Shown piece by piece: positions 15,568 to 22,307 of a stretch of DNA of 35,748 nucleotides. The stretch is taken from positions 1 to 35,748 of the forward strand of contig CADCWN010000082.1 of NCBI GenBank assembly GCA_902806415.1, in the 5' to 3' direction. This stretch comes from an uncultured Thermomicrobiales bacterium (GTDB lineage: Bacteria; Chloroflexota; Chloroflexia; Thermomicrobiales; CADCWN01). Below the pieces are notes generated by a model, which saw only the letters and a program-made list of their open reading frames with translations, made no database searches and was not told where the DNA came from. How positions within the stretch are numbered: the first letter of the stretch is position 1; the number at the start of each line of letters is the position of its first letter. The position numbers and the translations under genes are program-made.

Positions 15568-16393
15568 ACTCCACCTTCCGTAAACTGAGCGCCCCGACTA
15601 CGGCGTAGACCGCCGCGACGGCGAGCGCGAGCGCGATCGTTGGCAACGTGTCGCGCAGCGTGGCGGCACCGAGGGTGCTGGCCCGGAGCGCGTCGAGGGC
15701 GTGACTGACCGGCAGGCAGTTCGATAGGGCATGGAGCGGCGCGGGCAGGCTCTCGCGCGGGAAGAGGGCACCCGAGAGGAGTTCGCCCGGCCGTTGGAGG
15801 AAATTGGCGAGGAGATTCGCCCGTCGCGAGAGGATGAAGATCCCGGCGAGGGCGAAGCCGGTCGCCAGCGAACCCACCAGGAGCGCCAGGATTGCGCCGA
15901 GGACGGCCAGCGGATCGGCGACGTTGAAACGCGCGCCGGTCGCTACGCCGAGGATTGCGACGGTCACGAACGACGGCGCCATCCAGACGAAGCCACCGAG
16001 GCCGTACCCGGCGATCGTCGCCACCCGGCTGGCCGGTGAGAGGAAGAGCGCCGCGATCGTCCCTTCGCTGCGCTCATACTCGATGGCGTAGCCGCTCGAC
16101 CAGATCGTCCCGCTCCAGGTGATGAAGGCGAACATCCCGACCAGCAGGAAGGCCGCGACATCCAGCCCCGCCACCGTCTGCTGGCCCGAGACGCTGTAGG
16201 TCAGGCGCATCGCTGCGTAGAAGACCAGCGGGAAGACCGGCCAGCGGATCACGTCGATCAGGTAGGCGTTCGAGCGCGCGACGAAGCCGCGCGCCGTCGT
16301 GACCAGCACCGACCAGAAGTGCCGATACCGCCCGCTGAAAGAAACCGGAGCCATCGCCGCGCCACTCCGCGTTCCCCATTCCGCGTTCATCAT
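15530..16393 (-). CDS. ABC-2 type permease (first of the pair)
   Basis: The 287-residue protein has an amphipathic N-terminus followed by membrane segments around VFPLVFYAAMRL, VAAFLLVGMFAFITWSG, FVTVAILGVATG, LLVGSLATGFALAGIFIL and LALAVAAVYAVVG. The short motif ERSEGTIAALFLSPASR is common in DrrB/NodJ-type exporters. Its ATG overlaps the stop of the ATPase gene by four bases (ATGA), so the ATPase and permease are coupled. Another ATG directly follows the first, and either could be used. The 38-base overlap with the next permease is unusually long for the window and suggests fixed stoichiometry. Confidence 0.9.
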   Translation of the reverse strand: MMNAEWGTRSGAAMAPVSFSGRYRHFWSVLVTTARGFVARSNAYLIDVIRWPVFPLVFYAAMRLTYSVSGQQTVAGLDVAAFLLVGMFAFITWSGTIWSSGYAIEYERSEGTIAALFLSPASRVATIAGYGLGGFVWMAPSFVTVAILGVATGARFNVADPLAVLGAILALLVGSLATGFALAGIFILSRRANLLANFLQRPGELLSGALFPRESLPAPLHALSNCLPVSHALDALRASTLGAATLRDTLPTIALALAVAAVYAVVGALSLRKVEYAAKHSGDLDLY

Positions 16394-17424
16394 TCAAATG
16401 ATCTCCCCGCGATCGCCAGGAACGCATCTTCCAGGGTCGGCTCGACGACGCGCACGCCGCTCACCGCCGCGCCGCGACCGCGCAGGGCGGCCAGCGTCTC
16501 GTCGAGGGTGGCGGTGGTGTCGGTGCAGAGGATCGTCAGTTCGCTGCCGCCCGTCTCGGTCAATTCATGGCTGACGCCGCGCACGCCGGGGAGGGCAGCG
16601 AGTTGGTCGTGCAGGGTCGTCGCCTGGCCGTTCAAGCCCCGCGCCGTCGAGACGATCACCCGACGCTCCCCGGCGACCCGCGCCTTCAGTTCGGCGGGCG
16701 TCCCCTGCGCCACGATCAGCCCGCGATCGACGATCGCGATCTCGCGGCAGAGTTGATCGGCCTCGTGCATGTCGTGGGTCGTCAGCAGGACGGTGTGGTC
16801 GGGGACCAGCGCCCCGACCGCGCGGCGCAGATCGACCGCCGAGGCCGGGTCGAGCCCGATCGTCGGCTCGTCGAGGATGAGGATCGGCGGGTCGTGCAGG
16901 ATCGCCTTCGCCAGGTGGAGGCGCTGCTTCATCCCGCGCGAGAACCGTTCCGTCCGCTCGTCCGCGCGGTCGCCCAGGTTAACCAGCGCCAGGACTTCCT
17001 CGATCCGGCGCGCGATCGTGGCGGTCGTCAGGCCGTAGAGCGCCCCGAAGTAGCGCAGATTCTCGCGCGCGGAGAGCTTGGCGTAGAGGCCGCGATCGCC
17101 GCCGAGGACGACGCCGAGCTGGCGGCGCACTTGGCCCTCGTCGCGCACCACATCGAATCCGCCGACCGTCGCGGTGCCACCGCTGGGGATCAGGAGCGTG
17201 GAAAGCATCTTGATCGTCGTCGTCTTCCCCGCCCCATTCGGGCCGAGCAGCCCGAAGATCGTCCCGCGCGGGACCGCGAAGCTGACATCCTCCACGGCGA
17301 CGGTCTGCCGTCGCGGCTTGAACGGCCGGCGGCCGGTCTCATAGATCCGCCGGAGGTGCGCGGCCACGATCGCGTTGTCGCCGGGTGCCCATTGTCGGTG
17401 CCTTTCCTGTCCGGGTGTGGTCAT
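16390..17424 (-). CDS. ABC transporter ATP-binding protein (DrrA-like, DUF4162-type tail)
   Basis: The 344-residue ATPase powers the two permeases encoded next. Walker A GPNGAGKT lies at 61-68, the Q-loop segment is GVVLGGDRGLYAKLS, the signature is the variant FSRGMKQRL, Walker B is ILILDEP, and the H-loop is TTHDMHEAD. A C-terminal domain (about 250-344) with RVRVVEPTLEDAFL is typical of DrrA/NatA-type exporters. The extra N-terminal 35 residues (RRIYETGRRPFKPRR) occur in NatA-like enzymes of this kind. The start follows GAGGAAGGCAACCG. A gap of 215 bases holding a heptamer inverted repeat separates it from the 73-aa gene upstream. Confidence 0.93.
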   Translation of the reverse strand: MTTPGQERHRQWAPGDNAIVAAHLRRIYETGRRPFKPRRQTVAVEDVSFAVPRGTIFGLLGPNGAGKTTTIKMLSTLLIPSGGTATVGGFDVVRDEGQVRRQLGVVLGGDRGLYAKLSARENLRYFGALYGLTTATIARRIEEVLALVNLGDRADERTERFSRGMKQRLHLAKAILHDPPILILDEPTIGLDPASAVDLRRAVGALVPDHTVLLTTHDMHEADQLCREIAIVDRGLIVAQGTPAELKARVAGERRVIVSTARGLNGQATTLHDQLAALPGVRGVSHELTETGGSELTILCTDTTATLDETLAALRGRGAAVSGVRVVEPTLEDAFLAIAGRSFE

Positions 17425-17457
17425 CGGTTGCCTTCCTCATGAGCTGTGGGTCGTGGG

Positions 17458-17635
17458 TCGAAGGTCGAAGGTCGAAGGTCGAAGGGGAGGCAGCTCCCCG
17501 ATTCTGGGAATGAATGTTCGCTCATGGTGCGGCGGCTCCGGCGGGATGTTCCAGTGCTTCCAACGCCTCGCTCCCTCCAGAGTCGGGGGGGCTGAGGATC
17601 CGCCTCCCCTTCGACCTTCGACCTTCAACCTTCGA
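17458..17635. repeat. Heptamer inverted repeat (GGTCGAA) inside the envelope operon
   Basis: Four tandem GGTCGAA-type heptamers with a GGGGAGGC end fill 17458-17491. Their reverse complement, with one mismatch, fills 17602-17635. The 34-base arms are 110 bases apart and a GTGGGTC run precedes the left arm. It lies between the 73-aa gene and the ABC ATPase gene on the same strand and could reduce or tune read-through into the exporter genes. Confidence 0.8.
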
Positions 17636-17639
17636 CTCT

Positions 17640-17861
17640 TCAGGCGAGATGCCGCACCGCCGCGTGCTGCGCTTCGGGCAGGGTGCGGTCGGGCGCGAGC
17701 CGGAGGGCGAGGCTGACCAGGAACTTCGCGAACCCCTCGCGCGGGGGCGCGCCTTGCGGCAACTCCCCGAGTCGGCCCCGCCGCTCCGCCGCCGCCGCGA
17801 CTGCCGCCTGCCGTTCGCGCGCGTGGTATTCGGCCATCAGGCTCTGCTGATACAAGTCCAT
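17640..17861 (-). CDS. 73-aa hypothetical protein of the envelope operon
   Basis: The product begins MDLYQQSLMAEYHARERQAA and continues with an alanine/arginine-rich helix, a short proline turn (PQGAPPREG) and a second helix FAKFLVSLALRLAPDR. It has no clear membrane segment, though the second helix is hydrophobic enough to bind a membrane surface. The start at 17861 has AAAGGGGCG upstream; the longer frame to 17927 lacks a ribosome site. Its position between the repeat protein and the ATPase suggests a small adaptor. I do not recognise the family. Confidence 0.6.
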   Translation of the reverse strand: MDLYQQSLMAEYHARERQAAVAAAAERRGRLGELPQGAPPREGFAKFLVSLALRLAPDRTLPEAQHAAVRHLA

Positions 17862-17973
17862 CGTCGTCGCCCCTTTCGCGTGGTGGTCGCTTCGCGGGTA
17901 TGGTCGCCCGAGAGGGGTGTCGAGCATCCCTCGTCGCGGTCGCTATCTTCTGGGTGGAGCTGATGCTGGGGAC

Positions 17974-18660
17974 TTAGCGGCGGTGCCGTCCGGCGCGGCT
18001 GAACTGCATGATCGCGTCGGGCGTGAGGTCGAGCATCCCGAGCGCCTGCATCTCCGTGATGTAGTCGGCGTCGACTCCCATATTCTGCAGCATCACCAGT
18101 TGCTCGACATCGAGATTGGCGATCCCGGCCCCGCGCAGTTTGGCGACGTACTCCGCCTTGATCCCCTCCGAGTAGAGTTGGATGAGCTCTTCGGGGGCGA
18201 GGGAATCGAGCCCCGCGTCCCGGATGGCCGCGACATACTTCGCCTTGACCCCCTCCGAGTACAGGCGAATCGCCTCCTCCACGGTGAGGGTGTCGAGGCC
18301 GCTCGCGCGCAGCGCCGCCACGTACTTCGGCTCGACCCCCTCGTCCTTGAGCCGGATCAGCGCCTCCGCATCGAGCGGCTCGTCGAACGCCGCGCGCATC
18401 CCGCCGATGTAGTCGGCCTTGATCCCGTTATCCTTCAGTTCGGTCAACTGCTGGAGGGTGAAGCGCGGGAATGGCTTGCTCTCCCGCTCGGGCAGCGGCC
18501 AGAACGGATCGTCATCCCATCCGGTCGCCTCCCGGCGCGGGGTGGCCGGGGTGGCCGGTGCCTCGGTCCGGTCGAGCGCGGCGAGGAGCGCGTCGGCTTC
18601 CTCGACCGTCAGTTGGCCCTCGGACAACATCTGCAAGACCTGGAGTGCCGTGGTGCTCAT
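17974..18660 (-). CDS. 29-residue helical-repeat protein with N-terminal SHOCT-like module
   Basis: The 228-residue protein starts with LQVLQMLSEGQLTVEEADAL (7-26), a short helical module shared with two other proteins of the operon. A Pro/Trp-rich linker follows (37-66). Five full repeats and one partial repeat then begin at 67, 96, 125, 154, 183 and 212, with an exact 29-residue period and the pattern L-x-x-E-E-L-I-x-L-x-x-x-G-V-x-A-x-Y-V-A. Similar repeats occur at the ends of BlaR1/M56-like proteins and next to DUF4097 proteins. There is no signal peptide or membrane segment. The start follows GAGGAGGGAACCG. A protein-protein scaffold is inferred. Confidence 0.85.
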   Translation of the reverse strand: MSTTALQVLQMLSEGQLTVEEADALLAALDRTEAPATPATPRREATGWDDDPFWPLPERESKPFPRFTLQQLTELKDNGIKADYIGGMRAAFDEPLDAEALIRLKDEGVEPKYVAALRASGLDTLTVEEAIRLYSEGVKAKYVAAIRDAGLDSLAPEELIQLYSEGIKAEYVAKLRGAGIANLDVEQLVMLQNMGVDADYITEMQALGMLDLTPDAIMQFSRAGRHRR

Positions 18661-18712
18661 CGGTTCCCTCCTCGAACGTCGCGTCTCCCCGGTCGGGCGG
18701 CGGGCGGGGCGA

Positions 18713-19123
18713 TCACTCCCCCGCGCTCTCCATCAGTCGCAGGGCATCCTTCGGACCGATCTCTTTCCGTTCCAGCCGCTGCAAAATCTCGCGGCGGCGC
18801 TCCTCGCTGGCGGCGATCCGGCGCCCCTCGGCCGCCTCATCGCCCGACTCGAAGCCGAGGGCGCGCACCACATCGTTGAGGCGCGTGACGACGGTGGGAT
18901 AGGAGATGTCCAGCGCCACCTCGACATCCTTGATCTTGCCCTTGCAGCGGATGAACGTCTCGATGAAGTGCCACTGCTGCGCGTTGAGGTTGGCGAAGCG
19001 CCCCTGCGTGAAGTTCCCCGCCATCGTGGTGGCGCAGGTGGTGCAGCGGACACCCGTGACCGCCAATTCGCCGCTGCAGACAGGGCATTGCGTCGGGAGT
19101 GGATACAGTTTCTGCTGCGACAT
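18713..19123 (-). CDS. DUF2089 family zinc-ribbon/HTH regulator
   Basis: The 136-residue protein has a zinc ribbon with C13, C16, C27 and C30 (CPVC...CTTC) and a helix-turn-helix-like middle (KIKDVEVALDISYPTVVTRL) that is the DUF2089 core. It ends with REILQRLERKEIGPKDALRL, the SHOCT-like tail known for these proteins. It should bind DNA and is the first gene of the operon, so autoregulation is likely. The start at 19123 is chosen because GAGGAG sits seven bases upstream, directly after a strong promoter. The next gene follows after 52 bases. DUF2089 genes often adjoin DUF4097 genes, which supports the pairing. Confidence 0.92.
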   Translation of the reverse strand: MSQQKLYPLPTQCPVCSGELAVTGVRCTTCATTMAGNFTQGRFANLNAQQWHFIETFIRCKGKIKDVEVALDISYPTVVTRLNDVVRALGFESGDEAAEGRRIAASEERRREILQRLERKEIGPKDALRLMESAGE

Positions 19124-19176
19124 ACTTGAACTCCTCAATGTCTGTGTTAACTTTGTCCAGATCGTTCTCCATAATC

Positions 19177-19204
19177 AGAATAGCACAGATGACGGCTTTG
19201 TCAA
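19177..19204 (-). promoter_or_regulatory. Sigma-70-like promoter of the DUF2089 operon
   Basis: On the minus strand TTGACA (19204-19199), a 16-base spacer and TATTCT (19182-19177) form a near-consensus promoter. The transcript would begin near 19170 and carry a leader of about 45 bases with GAGGAG before the ATG. This is the best -35 in the window. The -35 begins five bases after the stop of the upstream DUF4149 gene. Confidence 0.7.
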
Positions 19205-19208
19205 TAGG

Positions 19209-19844
19209 TTAAATTGATAAAATCAAAGTATATATTGATTTTCTGTTTTTCGTTTTGATGGATAGGTGTGCAGGCGGCTGAAGCCGCGCCTCGCGGTTCG
19301 CACCATCTGTTGCGGTCGCTACCGTGATCACAGCTCGTTCGTCGCGCCGAGTGAGAAGGGCGGGGTTGTAGGCGGCGAGGGCGAGGGTCGCGCCGCCGAG
19401 GAGGGCCGCGAGGCCATTGAGGATCATCGCCCGTCCGTGCAACCGCCCGTAGGCCAGTCGGGCCGGGTCGTCTCGCGGCGTCGTCACGAACGAGCCGACG
19501 CGCGCCTGCGCCGCCGCTAGCTCTGGCTGGACGGCGAAGGCGTTGTAGAGGCCGATCCCCAGCGCCACCGTCAGCAAGACCGCCGCCGCGATCGTTACCC
19601 CGCGCGGCGGTGCGCCGAAGAGTAGCCGCCCGGCCACGAACGCCAGCGCGACGGCGCTACAAATGATTTGCAACTGGAAGTAGCGGGGGAAGAGTTCGCC
19701 GAGCAGCCCCGCCGCGAGGTCGCGGTCGAGGGTGTCGAAGACGATCGGCGTGGTGATGAACGTGAAGAAGACGACCATCCCACCCCAGACCGCCAGGGCG
19801 AAGAGGAAAGCGAAGTTCGCCAGCAGCCGACTGGTGGCGCGCAT
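19209..19844 (-). CDS. DUF4149 (TMEM205-like) membrane protein
   Basis: The 211-residue protein has four hydrophobic segments: FLFALAVWGGMVVFFTFITT, IICSAVALAFVAGRLLF, VTIAAAVLLTVALGIGLY and MILNGLAALLGGATLALAAY. The loop residues RLAYGRLHGRAMILN match the DUF4149 pattern. Start 19844 follows GGGAG five bases upstream. The last 17 codons (SIKTKNRKSIYTLILSI) are AT-rich and run into the regulatory region of the DUF2089 operon. Just before them lies a GCGGCT-GA-AGCCGC palindrome, so the natural stop may have been lost and the tail may be extra. Function unknown. Confidence 0.82.
   Translation of the reverse strand: MRATSRLLANFAFLFALAVWGGMVVFFTFITTPIVFDTLDRDLAAGLLGELFPRYFQLQIICSAVALAFVAGRLLFGAPPRGVTIAAAVLLTVALGIGLYNAFAVQPELAAAQARVGSFVTTPRDDPARLAYGRLHGRAMILNGLAALLGGATLALAAYNPALLTRRDERAVITVATATDGANREARLQPPAHLSIKTKNRKSIYTLILSI
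19214..19239. promoter_or_regulatory. AT-rich half-site cluster upstream of the DUF2089 promoter
   Basis: TTGAT (19214-19218), AAA and ATCAA (19222-19226) form a perfect inverted pair. A further TTGAT lies at 19235-19239. The half-sites sit 10-35 bases upstream of the -35 in an AT-rich island (19140-19262) that contrasts sharply with the flanking sequence. The spacing suits a regulator or UP-element-like function. They overlap the C-terminal codons of the DUF4149 gene. Confidence 0.4.
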
Positions 19845-19921
19845 AGATACTCCCGCAGGCTCGTCAGCCAATGCACCCACGCTGCCCACCGCGCTTCGCA
19901 GACACCCGTAGCGTTCGTTCC

Positions 19922-19980
19922 TCACCCCTCTCCCAGAATTGGGAGAGGGGTCGCCGCCCAGAGGCGGCGGGGGTGAGGGC
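19922..19980. repeat. C/G-rich dispersed palindrome copy
   Basis: CCCCTCTCCCA-GAAT-TGGGAGAGGGG (about 19925-19950) is followed by GCCGCC-CAGA-GGCGGC and GGGGGTGAGGGCCA. The same three words appear around 11.63-11.82 kb. It sits between glcF and the DUF4149 gene on the minus strand and may act as a terminator. Confidence 0.65.
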
Positions 19981-20018
19981 CAACCCCGTTCGACCTCCGA
20001 CCCCGTAGCGCCCCCCGC

Positions 20019-21509
20019 TCAGCGGCGATTGACCGGCTGGGCGTCCATCCCCATGACACTCCCCGTGGCCCCCTCGCCGCGGCTCTTGTCCTCCACCGCC
20101 GCCTCGTGGATCGGCGCGGGGGCTTTCCCGTGTCGCCGCCCCTGCCGATCGGCGCGGATGCGGCGGCGCACCCCTTTGCCTTCGGCGAGGCGGTACGACT
20201 CATCCAGGAGTTCAACGAGGTGCCGCACCTTGATCTCGGTCGCCCCCTCGCTCTGCAAGCCGCTGGCGAGTTGGATCATGCAGCCGGGGTTGGCGGAGAC
20301 GATGATCTCCGGCTGCGTCGCCAGGGCGTTCTTCGCCTTGCGCGTCATCAGCCGCCCGGACATCTCCGGTCGGGTGATGTTGTAGATACCGGCGCTGCCG
20401 CAACAGAGGCTCGACTCGTTCATCTCCACCAGCGTCACGCCGGGGATCGCCTTCAGCAGATCGCGCGGCTGCTTGGTGATCCGCTGCGCGTGCGCAAGGT
20501 GGCAGGCATCCTGGTAGGTGACGCGCGCCTTCAGTTCGCCGAGTTCCCCGACCAGCCCCAGCTTCGCCAGGAATTCGCTGACGTCCCGCACCTTGGCGGA
20601 GAAGGCGGCGGCGCGCGCCGCCCACTCCGGCTCATCGTGCAGGACGTGGCCGTATTCCTTGAGATTCGAGCCGCAGCCCGCCGCGTTGATGATGATCGCG
20701 TCGACCTCCAGCGCCTCGAACGCCTCGATGTTCCGCTTCATCAGGTCGCGGCCCGAGTCGAGGTCGCCGGCGTGGACATTCAGCGCCCCGCAGCAACCCT
20801 GCCCCGTCGGCACGACGACCTCGCAGCCGTTGCGCGCGAGGACTCTGGCGGTGGCGCGGTTGACCCGCGCGAAGGCGGTCCCCATGACGCAGCCGCTGAA
20901 GAGGGCGACCCGCGCGCGTTGCGGGCCGACCGGCGCATATTCCTGCCCGTCCGGGATGAAGAAGCGCCCGGACATCTTGGGCAGGAAGCCTTCCATCTCG
21001 TCCAGGCCGAGCGGCTTCAGCATCCGGCTGCCGCGCACCACCGCTTGTACGCCGCTGCGCTGGTAGAGTTTGAACGCCATGCACATCGCCCGGAAGAGGC
21101 GCATGTCGGCGAAGAGGCCCTTGAACGTCGCCGCGCGGATGGCCCGCTGCCAGAGCGGGCGCTGCAGTTGCCGCTCGATCTGCGTCCGCGCCGGCTCGAC
21201 CAGCTTGCCGTACTGGACGCCGGAGGGGCAGACCGCCTCGCAGGCGCGGCAGTCGAGGCACTCGTACATCTGCTCGACGAAGCCGTCGCTCATGATGTCG
21301 AGGCGCCCCTCGCTGACCGCCTTCATCAGGTAGATCCGCCCGCGCGGCGAGGAGGTCTCTTTGCGCGTCTCGACATACGTCGGGCAGGAAGTGAGGCAGA
21401 AGCCGCAACGGACGCAGGCGTCGATTAACTCATTTTCCGGCGTATCGCGCCCCTCGAAGCCGCGTTTCGGAATCCGCAGATCGTGCAAGTCCAGCGTTTG
21501 CGTCGCCAC
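20019..21509 (-). CDS. glcF: Glycolate oxidase iron-sulfur subunit
   Basis: The 496-residue protein carries two [4Fe-4S] motifs, with Cys at 32, 35, 38, 42 and at 84, 87, 90, 94. Two cysteine-rich (CCG) domains follow, seen in QGCCGALNVHAGD and SSLCCGSAGIYNITRPEM. This is the GlcF layout: electrons from the FAD subunit GlcD pass through it to the quinone pool as glycolate becomes glyoxylate. The start is a GTG at 21509 with AGAGG upstream. The C-terminal 60 residues after LLDESYRLAEG are basic and unlike typical GlcF, so they may be a late extension. The partner glcD/glcE genes are not in the window. Other two-CCG reductases (LldE/LutA type) are shorter, which favours GlcF. Confidence 0.88.
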   Translation of the reverse strand: MATQTLDLHDLRIPKRGFEGRDTPENELIDACVRCGFCLTSCPTYVETRKETSSPRGRIYLMKAVSEGRLDIMSDGFVEQMYECLDCRACEAVCPSGVQYGKLVEPARTQIERQLQRPLWQRAIRAATFKGLFADMRLFRAMCMAFKLYQRSGVQAVVRGSRMLKPLGLDEMEGFLPKMSGRFFIPDGQEYAPVGPQRARVALFSGCVMGTAFARVNRATARVLARNGCEVVVPTGQGCCGALNVHAGDLDSGRDLMKRNIEAFEALEVDAIIINAAGCGSNLKEYGHVLHDEPEWAARAAAFSAKVRDVSEFLAKLGLVGELGELKARVTYQDACHLAHAQRITKQPRDLLKAIPGVTLVEMNESSLCCGSAGIYNITRPEMSGRLMTRKAKNALATQPEIIVSANPGCMIQLASGLQSEGATEIKVRHLVELLDESYRLAEGKGVRRRIRADRQGRRHGKAPAPIHEAAVEDKSRGEGATGSVMGMDAQPVNRR

Positions 21510-21601
21510 GGCGTCGCCTCTTGTCTCTCAGCAATCCTGGCCACGGTCTCCCCGCGCCCACCCGGCGGGTGGCCCATCGGGCCATCCGAATCCCCACTCG
21601 G

Positions 21602-21607
21602 AGTATA
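21602..21607 (-). promoter_or_regulatory. Candidate extended -10 of glcF
   Basis: The minus strand reads TGGTATACT, an extended -10, about 90 bases before the GTG start. The -35 region is poor, as expected for an extended -10 promoter. The same TGGTATACT word occurs before the MoxR gene. Confidence 0.45.
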
Positions 21608-21793
21608 CCAGCAGCTGTACCCTCTTGCCCGATCGCGCCGCCGCACCGATCCGCCCGCTCTGTCGTCCCACGCGGCACTGATCCATTTCCGTTCGGGTTT
21701 CGTTTAGGTCCGCCCCGTATCCTCGCGCTATGACGTGTGGCCGATGGTGCTCATCATTGGCCCGCAATTGTGTTCGGGCGAGGGGGAAGTGGC

Positions 21794-22000
21794 ATGGCGG
21801 GGCGGTATGACGCCTTCCTGGTGCGACAGTGGTCGCTCGATGGGGGGACGGAGCGGGTCGAGGTGACCCACGTGCAATCGGGCGCGCGCATCCTCGTCGC
21901 CTCGCTCGCGGAGGCGACGACCTGGATACGCGGCCATGCGGTGGCGGTGCGCGAGTCCGCCGCGCTCAAAGAGCTCCCCTCGCGCAGCTCACCCGACTGA
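21794..22000 (+). CDS. 68-aa hypothetical protein
   Basis: The product runs MAGRYDAFLVRQWSLDGGTERVE... in part, with a beta-rich body (VTHVQSGARILVASLAEATT) ending WIRGHAVAVRE and a loose polar tail. GAGGGGGAAG stands before the ATG and a TATCCT-type -10 could lie at about 21719. Codon usage fits the neighbours. The pattern of a small beta fold with a Trp-helix recalls short proteins of unknown function in this phylum, but I claim no family. It stands alone upstream of the trehalose genes. Confidence 0.6.
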   Translation: MAGRYDAFLVRQWSLDGGTERVEVTHVQSGARILVASLAEATTWIRGHAVAVRESAALKELPSRSSPD

Positions 22001-22307
22001 GTAGGGCGGCACCGATGCGCGTCCATGTCCGACCAACGGCACTTTCTTGGGAAATGGTACAGCAATAGGCCGAGGATCTCCGCATACGCCCTCCCTCACT
22101 ACCTCTCCTGCCCTCGTCCCTCCCCGCGCGCTCCTCCCCTCAGCGTCGCCACGTTCAATGCGTCCCCCTGCGCTCTGCCACGCCGCGTGGTTGCCCTCTG
22201 AGGAACGGATCATGCAGTCATTCTCCCTGGTCAGCCGAACCCGGATGGTATGCTAGGTGTCGAGCGACACGGCGCGGACGGTGGGCGGCGATGTGCAGGG
22301 GGGACGA
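22001..22307. other. Gene-free spacer before the trehalose genes
   Basis: This stretch of 307 bases has no supported frame. C-rich runs (22085-22145) carry no clear hairpin. The part from about 22240 on holds the presumed otsB promoter and palindrome described separately. Confidence 0.5.
22249..22270 (+). promoter_or_regulatory. Candidate otsB promoter -10 and palindromic operator
   Basis: TGGTATGCT (22246-22254) reads as an extended -10. It is followed directly by the palindrome GTGTCG-AG-CGACAC (22257-22270), placed where transcription would start. This is a good position for a repressor. The ATG at 22308 follows 37 bases later with AGGGGGGACG before it. Confidence 0.45.

Noticed and set aside
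20106..21428. A 440-codon plus-strand frame opposite glcF
   Set aside because: It is Arg/His/Ala-rich with no motif. The iron-sulfur motifs on the minus strand settle the strand.
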